A DNA stretch of 64,000 nucleotides from NCBI GenBank assembly GCA_022573715.1, contig JACZTL010000001.1, positions 124,001-188,000 on the forward strand, read 5' to 3'. This DNA comes from Bacteroidota bacterium. GTDB taxonomy: Bacteria; Bacteroidota; Ignavibacteria; Ignavibacteriales; Ignavibacteriaceae. A program made the translations under genes and the position numbers. The notes beneath the pieces were generated by a model. It had not been told where the DNA came from. It made no database searches and worked only from the letters and a program-made list of their open reading frames with translations. How positions within the stretch are numbered: the stretch's first letter is position 1; each line of letters starts with the position of its first letter. Below, one piece after another: positions 53,999 through 63,417 of this stretch.

Positions 53999-54730
53999 GT
54001 GCTTAAAATAGACATTCAAAATATAAACATTAAAACCACCAACGGCGAAATCCAACTACTTAAAAATATAAAATTTGAACTAGAAAAGAATAAAATTTTT
54101 ACAATACTCGGTAAAAACGGAACAGGTAAATCAACATTGATTAAATCTTTTATGAAATTATTAGACCCTAATATTTATAACATTTCCGGCAGTGTTATTT
54201 GGAATGATAATGATATTTATAAACTTAATTATGAAGATTTACTTGAAATAAGATTAAAATATGTAAAATATATTTTTCAGGATCCTGTTAACAGTTTTGA
54301 TCACCTAAAACAATTTAGATATTATTTCAAAAGATTTACAATTGATAAAAATGAAATCAATGAATTACTTGAATATTTCTTTCTCCCAAAAAAAGAAAAA
54401 TTATTTAAAATGTATCCTTACGAAGTAAGCGGAGGAATGGCGCAGAGAATTTGTCTTGTCCTGGCATTAATGACAAAACCTAAAATTTTAATTTTAGATG
54501 AGCCTACTTCCGGGATCGATACTGCAATAGCAAATCTAATGCTGCTTAAATTAAAAGAATTTGTTAAAAAAGATGAGCAAGCCGTTTTATTGGTAACGCA
54601 GGATATTTTATTTGCAAAAAAAATCAGTGATAAAATTGCACTGCTTGCTGAATCAACTTTAACAGAGTTTAAAAACACAAATGAATTTTTTAATTTGTAT
54701 CATAAAGATTTAGAAGAGGAAGGAGTTTGA
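53999..54730 (+). CDS. ABC transporter ATP-binding protein (DppD-like, short)
   Basis: 243 residues. Walker A GKNGTGKST near 40, signature VSGGMAQR, Walker B ILILDEPTSG. Starts with GTG at 53999; no ATG upstream in frame. It lacks the C-terminal oligopeptide extension and Fe-S cysteines of full DppD (about 330 residues). It is divergent from the binding-protein gene with 84 bp between starts, so both directions may share a control region. Overlaps the second ATPase by 1 bp. Confidence 0.9.
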   Translation: MLKIDIQNINIKTTNGEIQLLKNIKFELEKNKIFTILGKNGTGKSTLIKSFMKLLDPNIYNISGSVIWNDNDIYKLNYEDLLEIRLKYVKYIFQDPVNSFDHLKQFRYYFKRFTIDKNEINELLEYFFLPKKEKLFKMYPYEVSGGMAQRICLVLALMTKPKILILDEPTSGIDTAIANLMLLKLKEFVKKDEQAVLLVTQDILFAKKISDKIALLAESTLTEFKNTNEFFNLYHKDLEEEGV

Positions 54731-55506
54731 TGGAAATAATATTATCAATAAAAAATTTATTTTATACTGTTGAAGATAAAAATCTATTGACTAACAAAAA
54801 AAAGACTATTATTGATGATATTTCGTTGAATGTAATTAAAGGGGAAATTCTGGGCATTGCCGGGGAATCCGGCGGCGGCAAAACAACATTAGCAAAATTA
54901 ATTACTGGAATAATTAAACCTTCAGCAGGAAGTGTTAAATTAAATTTAACAAAGAATAACATTAATTCTGTCCAAATTTTATTTCAGAATAACGGCCTAA
55001 TACTAAATCCACACAGAAAAATTGAAGACATAGTGGAAGAAGCTATCAAGCTGAAAGAAATTCCATCTGGTGAATTGGAAGTTGAAAAAGAAAAAATTTT
55101 TTCGGCAGTTAATTTCCCTAAACAATGCCGTCAGAATAGGGGTTATCAACTGAGCGGGGGACAACAGCAAAGGGCAGCCCTGGCGAGACTTCTTGCTGTT
55201 AAACCGGAAATATTAATATTAGACGAACCATTTTCAGCACAGGATTATGAATCGCAAAAAAATCTGTCAACCCTTTTCAAAAATATCAATAAGGATCTGG
55301 GCATAACATTAATTTGTGTCTCTCACGATTTAAAAACATTACGTAAACTGTGTAATAGAGTGATAATTATTTACAAAGGAAAAATTGTTGAAATAGGAAA
55401 AACAGAAGATGTTCTTTCTAATCCTCAACACTCTTACACCAAATACTTAATAAAATCAGAGAATTATGATTTAACCCATAAAGAATTAATGACAAGAGTT
55501 GAGTAA
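54730..55506 (+). CDS. ABC transporter ATP-binding protein (DppF-like)
   Basis: 258 residues from the ATG at 54730 (TGATG overlap with the first ATPase, AGGAG just upstream). Walker A GESGGGKTT, signature LSGGQQQRAALAR, Walker B ILILDEPFSAQDYES, H-loop VSHDLKT. It ends with the typical DppF tail (NPQHSYTKYLIKS). Forms the ATPase pair that energises the permeases encoded on the other strand. Confidence 0.92.
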   Translation: MEIILSIKNLFYTVEDKNLLTNKKKTIIDDISLNVIKGEILGIAGESGGGKTTLAKLITGIIKPSAGSVKLNLTKNNINSVQILFQNNGLILNPHRKIEDIVEEAIKLKEIPSGELEVEKEKIFSAVNFPKQCRQNRGYQLSGGQQQRAALARLLAVKPEILILDEPFSAQDYESQKNLSTLFKNINKDLGITLICVSHDLKTLRKLCNRVIIIYKGKIVEIGKTEDVLSNPQHSYTKYLIKSENYDLTHKELMTRVE

Positions 55507-55570
55507 AATAAGAATCAATAAAACCAAATTAGCAGCGGCAGATTTTCTTTTATTAATATTTTAAAATCCA

Positions 55571-55578
55571 TATATTTG
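55571..55578 (+). promoter_or_regulatory. TAnnTTTG (-7) element upstream of the small gene
   Basis: TATATTTG matches the Bacteroidota/FCB primary sigma -7 element exactly and ends about 30 bp before the ATG at 55609. The -33 box is not clear. Its presence is consistent with the suggested lineage. Confidence 0.4.
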
Positions 55579-55608
55579 TCATCTAAATTTTTATAAGGAG
55601 ACCAAGCA

Positions 55609-55773
55609 ATGGCAAAACAGCAATCATTTGCTGAAAAATCAAAAGCAAAACATAAATCTGACCACATTACTGTAAAATTGATAAAAAGTGTTAAGTCACC
55701 GAAAGGAACTATAAAGTTTAACGAAAGGTTTGTTCGTTTGGATAACATCAGCAAAGTAATAGAAATTAAATAA
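55609..55773 (+). CDS. 54-residue basic small protein
   Basis: MAKQQSFAEKSKAKHKSDHI start, then IKLIKSVK-like and a final KVIEIK; strongly basic with alternating charged and hydrophobic residues and no cysteines. Supported by an AAGGAG ribosome site 8 bases before the ATG, a good -7 element, an intact frame and a strong terminator right after the stop. I do not recognise the family; the composition fits a nucleic-acid- or ribosome-associated peptide, but that is a guess. It is not part of the upstream ATPase operon, being 100 bp away. Confidence 0.6.
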   Translation: MAKQQSFAEKSKAKHKSDHITVKLIKSVKSPKGTIKFNERFVRLDNISKVIEIK

Positions 55774-55777
55774 AATT

Positions 55778-55799
55778 AGCGGTTTTTACCGCTTTTTTT
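55778..55799 (+). terminator. Rho-independent terminator after the small gene
   Basis: AGCGGT (55778-55783), loop tttt, ACCGCT (55788-55793), then a run of T. A textbook intrinsic terminator on the plus strand, 4 bp after the small-gene stop. Confidence 0.85.
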
Positions 55800-55959
55800 A
55801 TTTCCGCCTTATTTATATTTTCTATAAAAACTTGACACTGAGATTATTTTTTTTATTTTGTACATACACAATATTATAAAAGCATTCAAGGTTTGATTTA
55901 GTTACACTGTAAATCAAACAAATTTCCAATTGTAAACTAATATTACAAGAAATTTAAGG

Positions 55960-57339
55960 ATGATTACCCCTAAAAAGTTGAAAATATATAATTCAAAGGA
56001 TATTGATTCTATCCCACAAATTAGTATTCTGAGCGAGAACGAACTTTTTGCATTAAAAGTTGTTGCCACTGTTTTGCCGTTCAGAACAAATAATTATGTT
56101 TTAAAAGAACTAATAAATTGGAATAATATACCTGAAGATCCGATATACCAATTAAATTTTATGCAGAAAGATATGCTGACAAGAATTCAATTTGATGAAA
56201 TGGCATCGGCAATAAAAAGGAATAATCCTTATGAAATTAAAAATACTGCAATTAAAATTCGTACTGAATTAAATCCCCATCCTGCAGGGCAAACAAAAGT
56301 AAACATACCAGAACTAAACAATGAGCCGGTACCGGGTTTACAACATAAATATAAAGAAACCGCATTAGTTTTCCCTTCAAAAAGTCAAACTTGTCAAGCT
56401 TATTGTACTTTCTGTTTTAGATGGGCACAGTTTGTTGATGTAAATGACATAAAATTTTCTACTTGTAATAAAACTGGTTTTTTAAGTTATCTGCAACAGC
56501 ACAAAGAGATAACAGACATACTTTTAACAGGCGGCGATCCGATGATAATGAGTGCTAAAAATTTGAAGGAATTCATATCACTTTTGCTGAAACCCGAATT
56601 TGAACATATACAATCTATTAGAATAGGTACAAAATCTTTGTCCTATTGGCCTTATAGATTTGTAACAGATAAAGATGCGGATGAAATACTTAAGCTATTT
56701 GAACACGTCAAAAATTCCAAAAAAAATATCAGCTTAATGGCACACTTTAATCACTATGTTGAACTATCAACTGATGTTGTTAAAGAAGCGATAAAAAGAA
56801 TACTTTCTACTGGTACACAAATTAGAACCCAATCTCCTGTGATAAAATACATAAATGACGAGCCCAATGTCTGGGAAAAAATGTGGAAAGATCAAGTTGC
56901 CTTAGGCTGTGTACCTTATTATATGTTTGTTGAAAGAGATACAGGTGCTAATAATTATTTTGAAATCTCTTTGCTTAAAGCATATAATATTTATAGAGAA
57001 GCAATTATTAAAACATCAGGACTTTGTAGAACAGTAAGGGGTCCCGTAATGTCAGCACTTCCGGGCAAAGTAATGGTAAACGGTATTACACAAATAAATG
57101 GGGAGAAAGTATTTCAACTGAACTTGATACAAGGAAGAAACCCTGAATGGTGTTACAAACCGTTTTATGCAAAGTTTGATCCATCGGCTAAATGGTTAAG
57201 CCATTTAAAACCTGCTTTTGGCAAAACAAAATTTTTCTATCAAGATGAAATAAATAAGATTTTAATTGACTCTGAAAATTATGATCTGTCTTTTAATGAT
57301 GATTTACTTAATTCTCAATTTCAACTAAATTATGATTAG
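55960..57339 (+). CDS. KamA-family radical SAM protein (lysine 2,3-aminomutase-like)
   Basis: 459 residues. The SAM-cluster motif CQAYCTFCFRW (C-x3-C-x2-C) is at about 145-155, followed by EITDILLTGGDPMIMS. The later ALPGKVMVNG segment occupies the place of the PLP-lysine motif of aminomutases. The cluster loop FRWAQF differs from the TRRR of true lysine 2,3-aminomutase, so the substrate may not be lysine. A TTGACA (55832-55837) and A/T-rich stretch upstream may be its promoter. Stands alone between the small gene and the convergent ogt. Confidence 0.8.
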   Translation: MITPKKLKIYNSKDIDSIPQISILSENELFALKVVATVLPFRTNNYVLKELINWNNIPEDPIYQLNFMQKDMLTRIQFDEMASAIKRNNPYEIKNTAIKIRTELNPHPAGQTKVNIPELNNEPVPGLQHKYKETALVFPSKSQTCQAYCTFCFRWAQFVDVNDIKFSTCNKTGFLSYLQQHKEITDILLTGGDPMIMSAKNLKEFISLLLKPEFEHIQSIRIGTKSLSYWPYRFVTDKDADEILKLFEHVKNSKKNISLMAHFNHYVELSTDVVKEAIKRILSTGTQIRTQSPVIKYINDEPNVWEKMWKDQVALGCVPYYMFVERDTGANNYFEISLLKAYNIYREAIIKTSGLCRTVRGPVMSALPGKVMVNGITQINGEKVFQLNLIQGRNPEWCYKPFYAKFDPSAKWLSHLKPAFGKTKFFYQDEINKILIDSENYDLSFNDDLLNSQFQLNYD

Positions 57340-57355
57340 AAGGTTTGATATCATT

Positions 57356-57874
57356 TTAAATAGAATTAAACAAATCCAGACTTTTACAGCCTTCAAGTTC
57401 AAGCAGTTTCTCTTTAATTGATAAGCCCGCAGCATAGCCTCCTATATTTCCGTTTATATTTACAACTCTGTGACATGGTATAATTATAGCAACGGGATTT
57501 AAAGCATTTGCATTACCAACAGCACGAAAGGCATTTGGTTGCCTGATCTTTTCAGCAATATATTTATATGAAACTATTTTTCCAAAAGGAATTTTCTGTA
57601 ATTGTTTCCAAACACGTTTTTGAAATGGTGTGCCTTTTATATCAATCATTATATCAAATTTTTTTCTTTGATTATTAAAATATTCTTCTAATTCATTATA
57701 AAGATTAAACATAAAGGGATCGTCGGGATGCAGTTTTGTTTTTTTTATATCTTTAAATTTTTCGTGGGGTGCATTTAAATATAATTTTGATATCCCTTTT
57801 CTTGATGAAAATGCATCAAAGTGAATTCTAACAATATCAAATGAACTGTGATATAAATTTTCTCTGTTTATCAT
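57356..57874 (-). CDS. ogt: Methylated-DNA-protein-cysteine methyltransferase
   Basis: 172 residues. The C-terminal domain contains the reactive IIPCHRVVN, preceded by GTPFQKRVWKQLQKIPFGK and AVGNANALNP, all diagnostic of O6-alkylguanine-DNA alkyltransferases. The Ogt/AGT layout has no Ada N-terminal zinc region. It repairs O6-methylguanine by a one-time transfer to Cys. Convergent with the KamA-like gene with only 16 bp between stops. Confidence 0.95.
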   Translation of the reverse strand: MINRENLYHSSFDIVRIHFDAFSSRKGISKLYLNAPHEKFKDIKKTKLHPDDPFMFNLYNELEEYFNNQRKKFDIMIDIKGTPFQKRVWKQLQKIPFGKIVSYKYIAEKIRQPNAFRAVGNANALNPVAIIIPCHRVVNINGNIGGYAAGLSIKEKLLELEGCKSLDLFNSI

Positions 57875-57920
57875 AATGTAGTTTTATATATGAACAACAT
57901 TTTAATTTATAAAATTATAC

Positions 57921-57957
57921 AAAAAAAGGGAAGAACTAAAAAATAATAATTCTTCCC
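57921..57957 (-). terminator. Intrinsic terminator after the nfu gene
   Basis: On the minus strand GGGAAGAA and TTCTTCCC (57928-57957) form a perfect 8-bp stem followed by seven T (complement of 57921-57927). It lies 25 bp past the Nfu stop. Confidence 0.85.
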
Positions 57958-57981
57958 TGATACTTTTTTTAAATATAATAA

Positions 57982-58524
57982 TTAAGCAGCTACAACCTGA
58001 ATAGCAGAATTTATATCACGCTGAAGTAATGCTTCTATCGCTTGCAATGTACCGGAAATAGAAGTTGGACAAGAGCCACAAGCTCCTTGGTATCTTATTT
58101 TTACGGTATTGCCTTGAATCCCTAAAACTTCCAAACCGCCTCCGTCACCTGCTAATGCAGGACGAACACTTACATCTAAAATATCATTGATTTTCTTCAA
58201 TAATTCGCTTGCATTTTCATCCAATGTTTTAGTGTTTTTTTCTTCGGGAATATTCGCTTTATCAAATGACTTTAAAAAATTCAGAAAAGGTCCTTGAATT
58301 TTACTCCAATCAGTATCTTTTGTTTTTTCTATAGATACAAACTTCTCCATATAAAAAACCGAAACGACCCCTTCAATTTCAAAAATCCCTGCAGCAAACG
58401 GATCATTAACAGCATCCTCTTTTTTAGAATACTGCCTTGTCTCAATGTCTAACAATTTTTCATTTAATATAAATTTTAATGCGTGCGGATTTGGTGTTAA
58501 ATCCACATCTTCAACCATTAGCAT
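57982..58524 (-). CDS. Nfu-type iron-sulfur cluster carrier
   Basis: 180 residues. N-terminal Nfu_N domain (TPNPHALKFILNEKL and the GIFEIEGVVSVFY motif), a linker, then the NifU C-terminal domain with the cluster-binding GACGSCPTS (C-x2-C) near 150. Two such proteins share a [4Fe-4S] cluster for delivery to client enzymes, such as the radical SAM proteins and ferredoxin in this window. ATG 58524 is preceded by GGAG at good spacing. Terminator follows. Confidence 0.93.
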   Translation of the reverse strand: MLMVEDVDLTPNPHALKFILNEKLLDIETRQYSKKEDAVNDPFAAGIFEIEGVVSVFYMEKFVSIEKTKDTDWSKIQGPFLNFLKSFDKANIPEEKNTKTLDENASELLKKINDILDVSVRPALAGDGGGLEVLGIQGNTVKIRYQGACGSCPTSISGTLQAIEALLQRDINSAIQVVAA

Positions 58525-58639
58525 AATATCTCCATTTATTAAGCTTAAAAATATATTATAATAACCCCCCTTTCAAGTCATAAAAAAAATATGTATAAAT
58601 TAAAGTTTCTGTTATATTTAAGAAAAAGAAAAAAAATTT

Positions 58640-59617
58640 ATGAAGAAAAACATTTTAGTGGTGTTTACGGGCGGTACTTTTTCAATGATGATTGATAAAT
58701 CAACCGGTGGCGCTATACCAAGATATTCGGGAATTGAATTAATCAATAAAATTCCCGAAGCAAAAAGGTTAGCAAACTTAACTTGCTATGATTTTGGAAA
58801 ATATCCCGGTCCGCATATGACACCAAAATTAATGTTAAAGCTTTCAAAGAAAATTAAAAAGCTAATTAAAGAAAAAAAATATACAGGTGTTGTTGTTACA
58901 CACGGCACCGATACATTGGAAGAGACTGCTTACCTGCTCGACCTTACTATTGACACTGACATTCCCATTGTTGTAATCGGTTCTATGAAAAATAGTTCTG
59001 AACCCGATTGGGACGGTCCGCAAAATTTAACTGATGCAATAAGAGTTTGTTTGAGTCCTAATTGTAAAAATCTTGGTGCACTTGTTTGTTTAAACAGTCA
59101 AATTAACGCGGCAAGCGAAGTAACAAAAACATATACTGATGAGCTGGACACATTTTACAGTCTTGATTTTGGTGCTCTTGGTTTTGTAGAAAACGGGAAA
59201 GTAACCTTAAATCGTTTACCCAGAAAACTTGAGAAGATAAAGACGAACAAAATAAATGATAATGTCGATCTGTTAATTGTTTATGCCGGTATGGACGAGA
59301 AATTTTTTAGATATTCTGCGGATAGCGGAGTTGACGGAATAGTTGTTGAAGCTTTGGGCGTAGGTAATGTTCCCCCCGCTGTTTTCAAAGGAATTGAATT
59401 TGCAGTTAAAAAAAACATACCTATTGTTCTCGTTTCTCGTTGCCCTGCCGGAGAGACTTTGGATATTTACAGCTATCCCGGTGCCGGGAAACATTTACAT
59501 AATTTGGGTGTTATTTTTGCCGAATACTTAAACGGGCAAAAGGCAAGAATAAAATTAATGTTGGCTTTGGGTAAAACAAAAGACAAGAAAAAATTAAAAA
59601 AATTATTTGAGGAGTAA
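58640..59617 (+). CDS. ansA: L-asparaginase (type I-like)
   Basis: 325 residues, cytoplasmic (no signal peptide). The two catalytic threonine motifs are present: VFTGGTFSM at the N-terminus and VVTHGTDTLEETAYLL near residue 90, then PLVLVSRCPAGE-like IVLVSRCPAGE. Hydrolyses asparagine to aspartate and ammonia. It is divergent from nfu by 115 bp, convergent with murI, and separated from it by a short hairpin. Confidence 0.92.
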   Translation: MKKNILVVFTGGTFSMMIDKSTGGAIPRYSGIELINKIPEAKRLANLTCYDFGKYPGPHMTPKLMLKLSKKIKKLIKEKKYTGVVVTHGTDTLEETAYLLDLTIDTDIPIVVIGSMKNSSEPDWDGPQNLTDAIRVCLSPNCKNLGALVCLNSQINAASEVTKTYTDELDTFYSLDFGALGFVENGKVTLNRLPRKLEKIKTNKINDNVDLLIVYAGMDEKFFRYSADSGVDGIVVEALGVGNVPPAVFKGIEFAVKKNIPIVLVSRCPAGETLDIYSYPGAGKHLHNLGVIFAEYLNGQKARIKLMLALGKTKDKKKLKKLFEE

Positions 59618-59627
59618 ATTAAGTGTA

Positions 59628-59649
59628 GGAAAGTAATGCTTTACATTCC
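59628..59649. terminator. Hairpin between convergent ansA and murI
   Basis: GGAAAGTAA (59628-59636), 4-base loop, TTACATTCC (59641-59649), one mismatch. It occupies the 34-bp gap between converging genes, so it may stop both. No T run, hence the low score. Confidence 0.35.
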
Positions 59650-59651
59650 AG

Positions 59652-60476
59652 CTATGCCCAAATTTCATCAAGCTCTACTTTTTTAACTTCTTCCACAGGT
59701 GAACTTAAAAATAACTCTGCAATTTCTTTAAACTTTTTGGGAATATCAGTAACATAAAATTCTTTGCTTCCTAAACTATTTGAATTGTTTATTAATCCAA
59801 TTCGTTCTATTTCAACTTTTATTAGCTCTGCCGCAGCAATTCCCGAATCAATAAGTTTCACATTTTCACCAATTACCCCTTGAATTACTCCTGCTAAAAT
59901 TGGATAATGTGTACATCCTAAGATTAAAGTGTCAATATTCTGTTCTTTTAATCCCTTTAAATATTCCTCGGCAATTTCATAAGTGGCTTTGTGTTTTGTC
60001 CAGCCTTCTTCCGCGAGAGGAACAAACAATGGACAGGCTTTTTCAAAAACATTTATTTTTTCATCTGCTTTTTTGAGTGCTTTGGAATAAGCTTTATTAT
60101 CAGTTGTTGTCCTCGTTCCAATTATACCTATTTTTTTGTTTCTCGTTATTTTTAATGCAAATTCTATCCCTGGTTCAATCATACCGATTATTGGTATATC
60201 ATATTTAGCTTTTAATATACTAATAGCAACTGAAGAAGCAGTATTACAAGCAACAACAATTGCCTTAACATTTTTTGTTGTTAAAAATTTTGCATCCTGC
60301 AAAGCATACTCAATTACTGTAGAATTTGATTTAGAACCGTAAGGAACCCGCGCAGTATCACCAAAATAGACAAGGTTTTCATTCGGCAGGATTGCCGCCA
60401 ATCTTTTAACAACTGTCAGTCCGCCGATCCCCGAATCAAATATACCTATCGGTCTTTCTCTATCAATAAAATTCAA
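59652..60476 (-). CDS. murI: Glutamate racemase
   Basis: 274 residues. GIFDSGIGGLTVVK at the start, first catalytic Cys in VVACNTASS, second in LILGCTHYPIL, and VYFGDTARVPYG. Makes D-glutamate for peptidoglycan. It starts inside the end of the GlnD-like gene (4-bp overlap), so the two are co-translated. Confidence 0.96.
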   Translation of the reverse strand: MNFIDRERPIGIFDSGIGGLTVVKRLAAILPNENLVYFGDTARVPYGSKSNSTVIEYALQDAKFLTTKNVKAIVVACNTASSVAISILKAKYDIPIIGMIEPGIEFALKITRNKKIGIIGTRTTTDNKAYSKALKKADEKINVFEKACPLFVPLAEEGWTKHKATYEIAEEYLKGLKEQNIDTLILGCTHYPILAGVIQGVIGENVKLIDSGIAAAELIKVEIERIGLINNSNSLGSKEFYVTDIPKKFKEIAELFLSSPVEEVKKVELDEIWA

Positions 60477-63037
60477 TTTATCTCCTCTATAGAACTTATT
60501 AGTTCTGATTTTACAAATTCGTAATCATTTAAAGAAATCTTTTTGCCTTCACGGTCAAGCACATAAAAGGAGTCAACAATATCATCTCCTCTTGTTGAGA
60601 TTTTTGCAAAATAAATCATCAAACCGAGTTCGTTCATCTTATTTGTTACCTGGAAAAGAAAGCCAAGCCTGTCCGGTGAAAAAATATCTAGTATTGTGTA
60701 CTTATCGTGTTTCTCAAAGTCAATTTGAATTTTACCGCTTCGCCTGAAAAACTTCTTTTCGATTCTCCACCATTTCGTCTTTAATTTTTCAATTTCCTGA
60801 TCCAGTTTTAAAAATCCGTTTATAACATTATTAAAATTATTTTCAATAGTTGAATATTTATCTTCGTTGATTTTTTCTTTTGTCCTAAAATCAGAAACGT
60901 TAAAAGTATCAATTACAATGCCGTCTTTTCTTGTAAATATTTTTGCATCGTGAATGTTAAGATCATTAATAAGCATTACACCACAAAGTTTTGAAAGCAA
61001 TGCCGGAAAATCTTTTGTTATAATCGTGATATTTGTAAAGTCACTAATATTGTTGAATAATACGGATAAATTACTTCCCTTCTCTATCTCAACTATGTGC
61101 TTAGCTATTTCTTCTTCTGAAAAATGATGTGTGTAACCTATGTCATTAATAGATTCAATATGATCCTGTACATTTAATTCAGTCAGTTCAGGGGAGAACT
61201 TGCTTATATCTTTGGGGATAACATATGTTTTTGAAATCAGAAATTCTTCGCCTGAAATTTTTTGTTCAAGCATAGCTTTTACTTTGCTGAATAATTCGGT
61301 AAGTAAATCACTTTTCCAAGATGTCCACACAACTGAATTTACGGCAGAAAGATCTGCATAAGTTACAAGATATAACATCTCAAGTTCTTCAAAAGTATTA
61401 AAATTACTGCCAAATTTATCGAGTGTTTCGGCATCGTTTAAATTTCGTCTGAACGCAACTTGCTCCATCAGTAGATGATTTTTTACCAAGAAAGCAACTT
61501 TGTCAATTTCGTCATCTTCATATCCTAATCTTTGCATAATTGAAGCACCCATTTCGGCTCCGATTATTTCGTGTCCTGCAATGTTTATTGATTTAGCAAT
61601 ATCGTGGAACAACATTGCCAGGTAAAGAATATCTTTATCTTTAATACTATTATAAATGTTGCTTAGTGATGTATTTAAATCCTTTAACTTTTCTAAATTT
61701 TTGATTGTCATTATTGTGTGTTCATCGGTTGTGTAACAATGATAAACCCCGTGCTGCATAAATCCCGTGACATCTTTAAACTCAGGCATAAAAGCACCTA
61801 AAACACCAAGCTCATTCATGGCGGATAAAGTATGCCCTACATTTTTGGGAAGCTTTAAAATTTCTCTGAAGAAAACAGAGGATTCGGTTTCGCTTTTATA
61901 ATCTGCATCTTCAACTATTTCAACTATTTCTGATCTAAGACTTTCATCAAAACGCGCAGTGTGTAATCCCCTGTAATAAAAAGCCCTCATTACATCAGAA
62001 AGATCTAATTCCGAATCTGAATTATGTGAAATTGTCTTCCATTTTAATACGAACTGCTCGTCCAAAATAATATTCAATGCTTCAGGTAAAGAATTGGAAA
62101 TTTCTTCATCAAATTTTTTCCTCATTGATTTTGTGAATCTGTAAATAACATTAGTGGCTCTAAAATACTCCTGCATAAATTGGGAAAGAGCTTTCGGATT
62201 GTTGTACAGATGTTTCACAATTTTTTTCTGATACCTGAATTCAAATCTGTCTGTTTTTTGATCCTCGATAAGATGTAAAATATTTCTGACGTACAAAACC
62301 AATTTATAGCTTTCAATCAGGCGTTTACATTCTTGAGAAGTAGTTAATTTATTCTTTTTTAATTGATCTATAAATATTTCTGCTTGAGTAAGTTCGTTTT
62401 GCTTGTGCAGCATTGATTTTGTAAAAAGTATATACATCCACTCTACCGTTTGAAAATCTCTTAAACCGCCTGCAGACGTTTTAATGTTTGGCTCCAGAAC
62501 TTTCGGTGAATCACCGTATTTTTTATATCGTTTCGCAATATCATTAATCAGCTCGTTAAATAATTTTATTTTTACTTTTTGTGTTATGGCTTTAAATAGC
62601 TTGTCTTTCCAATCTTCATAAACCTGTTTTGAACCCAAAAGATGTCTTGTCTCAAAAAATTGTGTAAAAACGTGAAGGTCTTCTCCTAGATATTTTTTAA
62701 TATCAGAAAAAAATCTAACAGTATGCGAAACTTCAATACCGTTATCCCAAAACTGTTGAACTAAGTTTACAATATCATTTTCACTTTCGTTTAATGAGTT
62801 AGTTATGAAGATAATGTCTATATCCGAGTAAGGTGATAATTCGCGGCGGCTGAAACTTCCGGCTGAAGTTAGTGAAAAATTATATCTTTTCTTCCCGGCA
62901 ATTGTTCTGATAAAGCCTTCAACAAGCAGACTGTACTCTAAAGAAAATTTTAAAGAATCTTTTTGATGTAAACCTTGTTCAAAAAGTTTACTCTTCGTAT
63001 TCAAAAATTTTTCTTTATGTTTTTGAGCGTCGGTCAT
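60473..63037 (-). CDS. glnD: PII uridylyltransferase-like protein (GlnD family)
   Basis: 854 residues. Nucleotidyltransferase site AGSFSRRELSPYSDIDIIF near 60-80 (family G-x-R-E-L-x-P-Y-S-D-x-D), the GlnD central domain, an HD domain with LAMLFHDIAKS and later His/Asp region, and two C-terminal ACT domains (ITIITKDFPALLSKL; ILDIFSPDRLGFLFQ). It uridylylates and de-uridylylates PII in response to glutamine. No glnB is in the window, so a role in nitrogen control is by family. Follows queF by 2 bp. Confidence 0.93.
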   Translation of the reverse strand: MTDAQKHKEKFLNTKSKLFEQGLHQKDSLKFSLEYSLLVEGFIRTIAGKKRYNFSLTSAGSFSRRELSPYSDIDIIFITNSLNESENDIVNLVQQFWDNGIEVSHTVRFFSDIKKYLGEDLHVFTQFFETRHLLGSKQVYEDWKDKLFKAITQKVKIKLFNELINDIAKRYKKYGDSPKVLEPNIKTSAGGLRDFQTVEWMYILFTKSMLHKQNELTQAEIFIDQLKKNKLTTSQECKRLIESYKLVLYVRNILHLIEDQKTDRFEFRYQKKIVKHLYNNPKALSQFMQEYFRATNVIYRFTKSMRKKFDEEISNSLPEALNIILDEQFVLKWKTISHNSDSELDLSDVMRAFYYRGLHTARFDESLRSEIVEIVEDADYKSETESSVFFREILKLPKNVGHTLSAMNELGVLGAFMPEFKDVTGFMQHGVYHCYTTDEHTIMTIKNLEKLKDLNTSLSNIYNSIKDKDILYLAMLFHDIAKSINIAGHEIIGAEMGASIMQRLGYEDDEIDKVAFLVKNHLLMEQVAFRRNLNDAETLDKFGSNFNTFEELEMLYLVTYADLSAVNSVVWTSWKSDLLTELFSKVKAMLEQKISGEEFLISKTYVIPKDISKFSPELTELNVQDHIESINDIGYTHHFSEEEIAKHIVEIEKGSNLSVLFNNISDFTNITIITKDFPALLSKLCGVMLINDLNIHDAKIFTRKDGIVIDTFNVSDFRTKEKINEDKYSTIENNFNNVINGFLKLDQEIEKLKTKWWRIEKKFFRRSGKIQIDFEKHDKYTILDIFSPDRLGFLFQVTNKMNELGLMIYFAKISTRGDDIVDSFYVLDREGKKISLNDYEFVKSELISSIEEIN

Positions 63038-63039
63038 AA

Positions 63040-63399
63040 TTATTTATTTTCTTTAAAGTATTCTGCTTCAACAGTAGACGCGATACCGCCTCTTACATTA
63101 AAGTCAGCTGTAACAAGCATATATCTCGGTTTGCAAATCTCTACAAGATCGTCAAGAATTTTGTTTGTCACGTTTTCAAAATATATACCGTCATTGCGGT
63201 ATGAATTTAAATAAAATTTTAATGATTTTAATTCAATACACAATTTATCCGGAATATATTCAATTGTAATAGTTGCAAAATCAGGCTGCCCGGTTTTAGG
63301 ACAAACAGATGTAAATTCGGGAGCTTCGTGAATTACAGTGTAATCTCTGTCGGGATAAGAATTATCAAACACTTCTAATAATTTTAATTTTTCGTTCAT
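63040..63399 (-). CDS. queF: NADPH-dependent 7-cyano-7-deazaguanine reductase
   Basis: 119 residues, the short type of Que[20 protein letters not shown] holds the reactive Cys and the downstream E(L/I)KSLK motif that binds NADPH is [16 protein letters not shown]. Converts preQ0 to preQ1 for queuosine in tRNA. It is 18 bp after queC, so the two form a pathway operon. Confidence 0.96.
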   Translation of the reverse strand: MNEKLKLLEVFDNSYPDRDYTVIHEAPEFTSVCPKTGQPDFATITIEYIPDKLCIELKSLKFYLNSYRNDGIYFENVTNKILDDLVEICKPRYMLVTADFNVRGGIASTVEAEYFKENK

Positions 63400-63417
63400 T
63401 TTTTTGCCTATTAATTT

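Noticed and set aside
2052-57874. Tag, MPG and Ogt as an alkylation-repair island
   Set aside because: They are 20-35 kb apart in unrelated operons; co-occurrence in the window is not evidence of a shared system.
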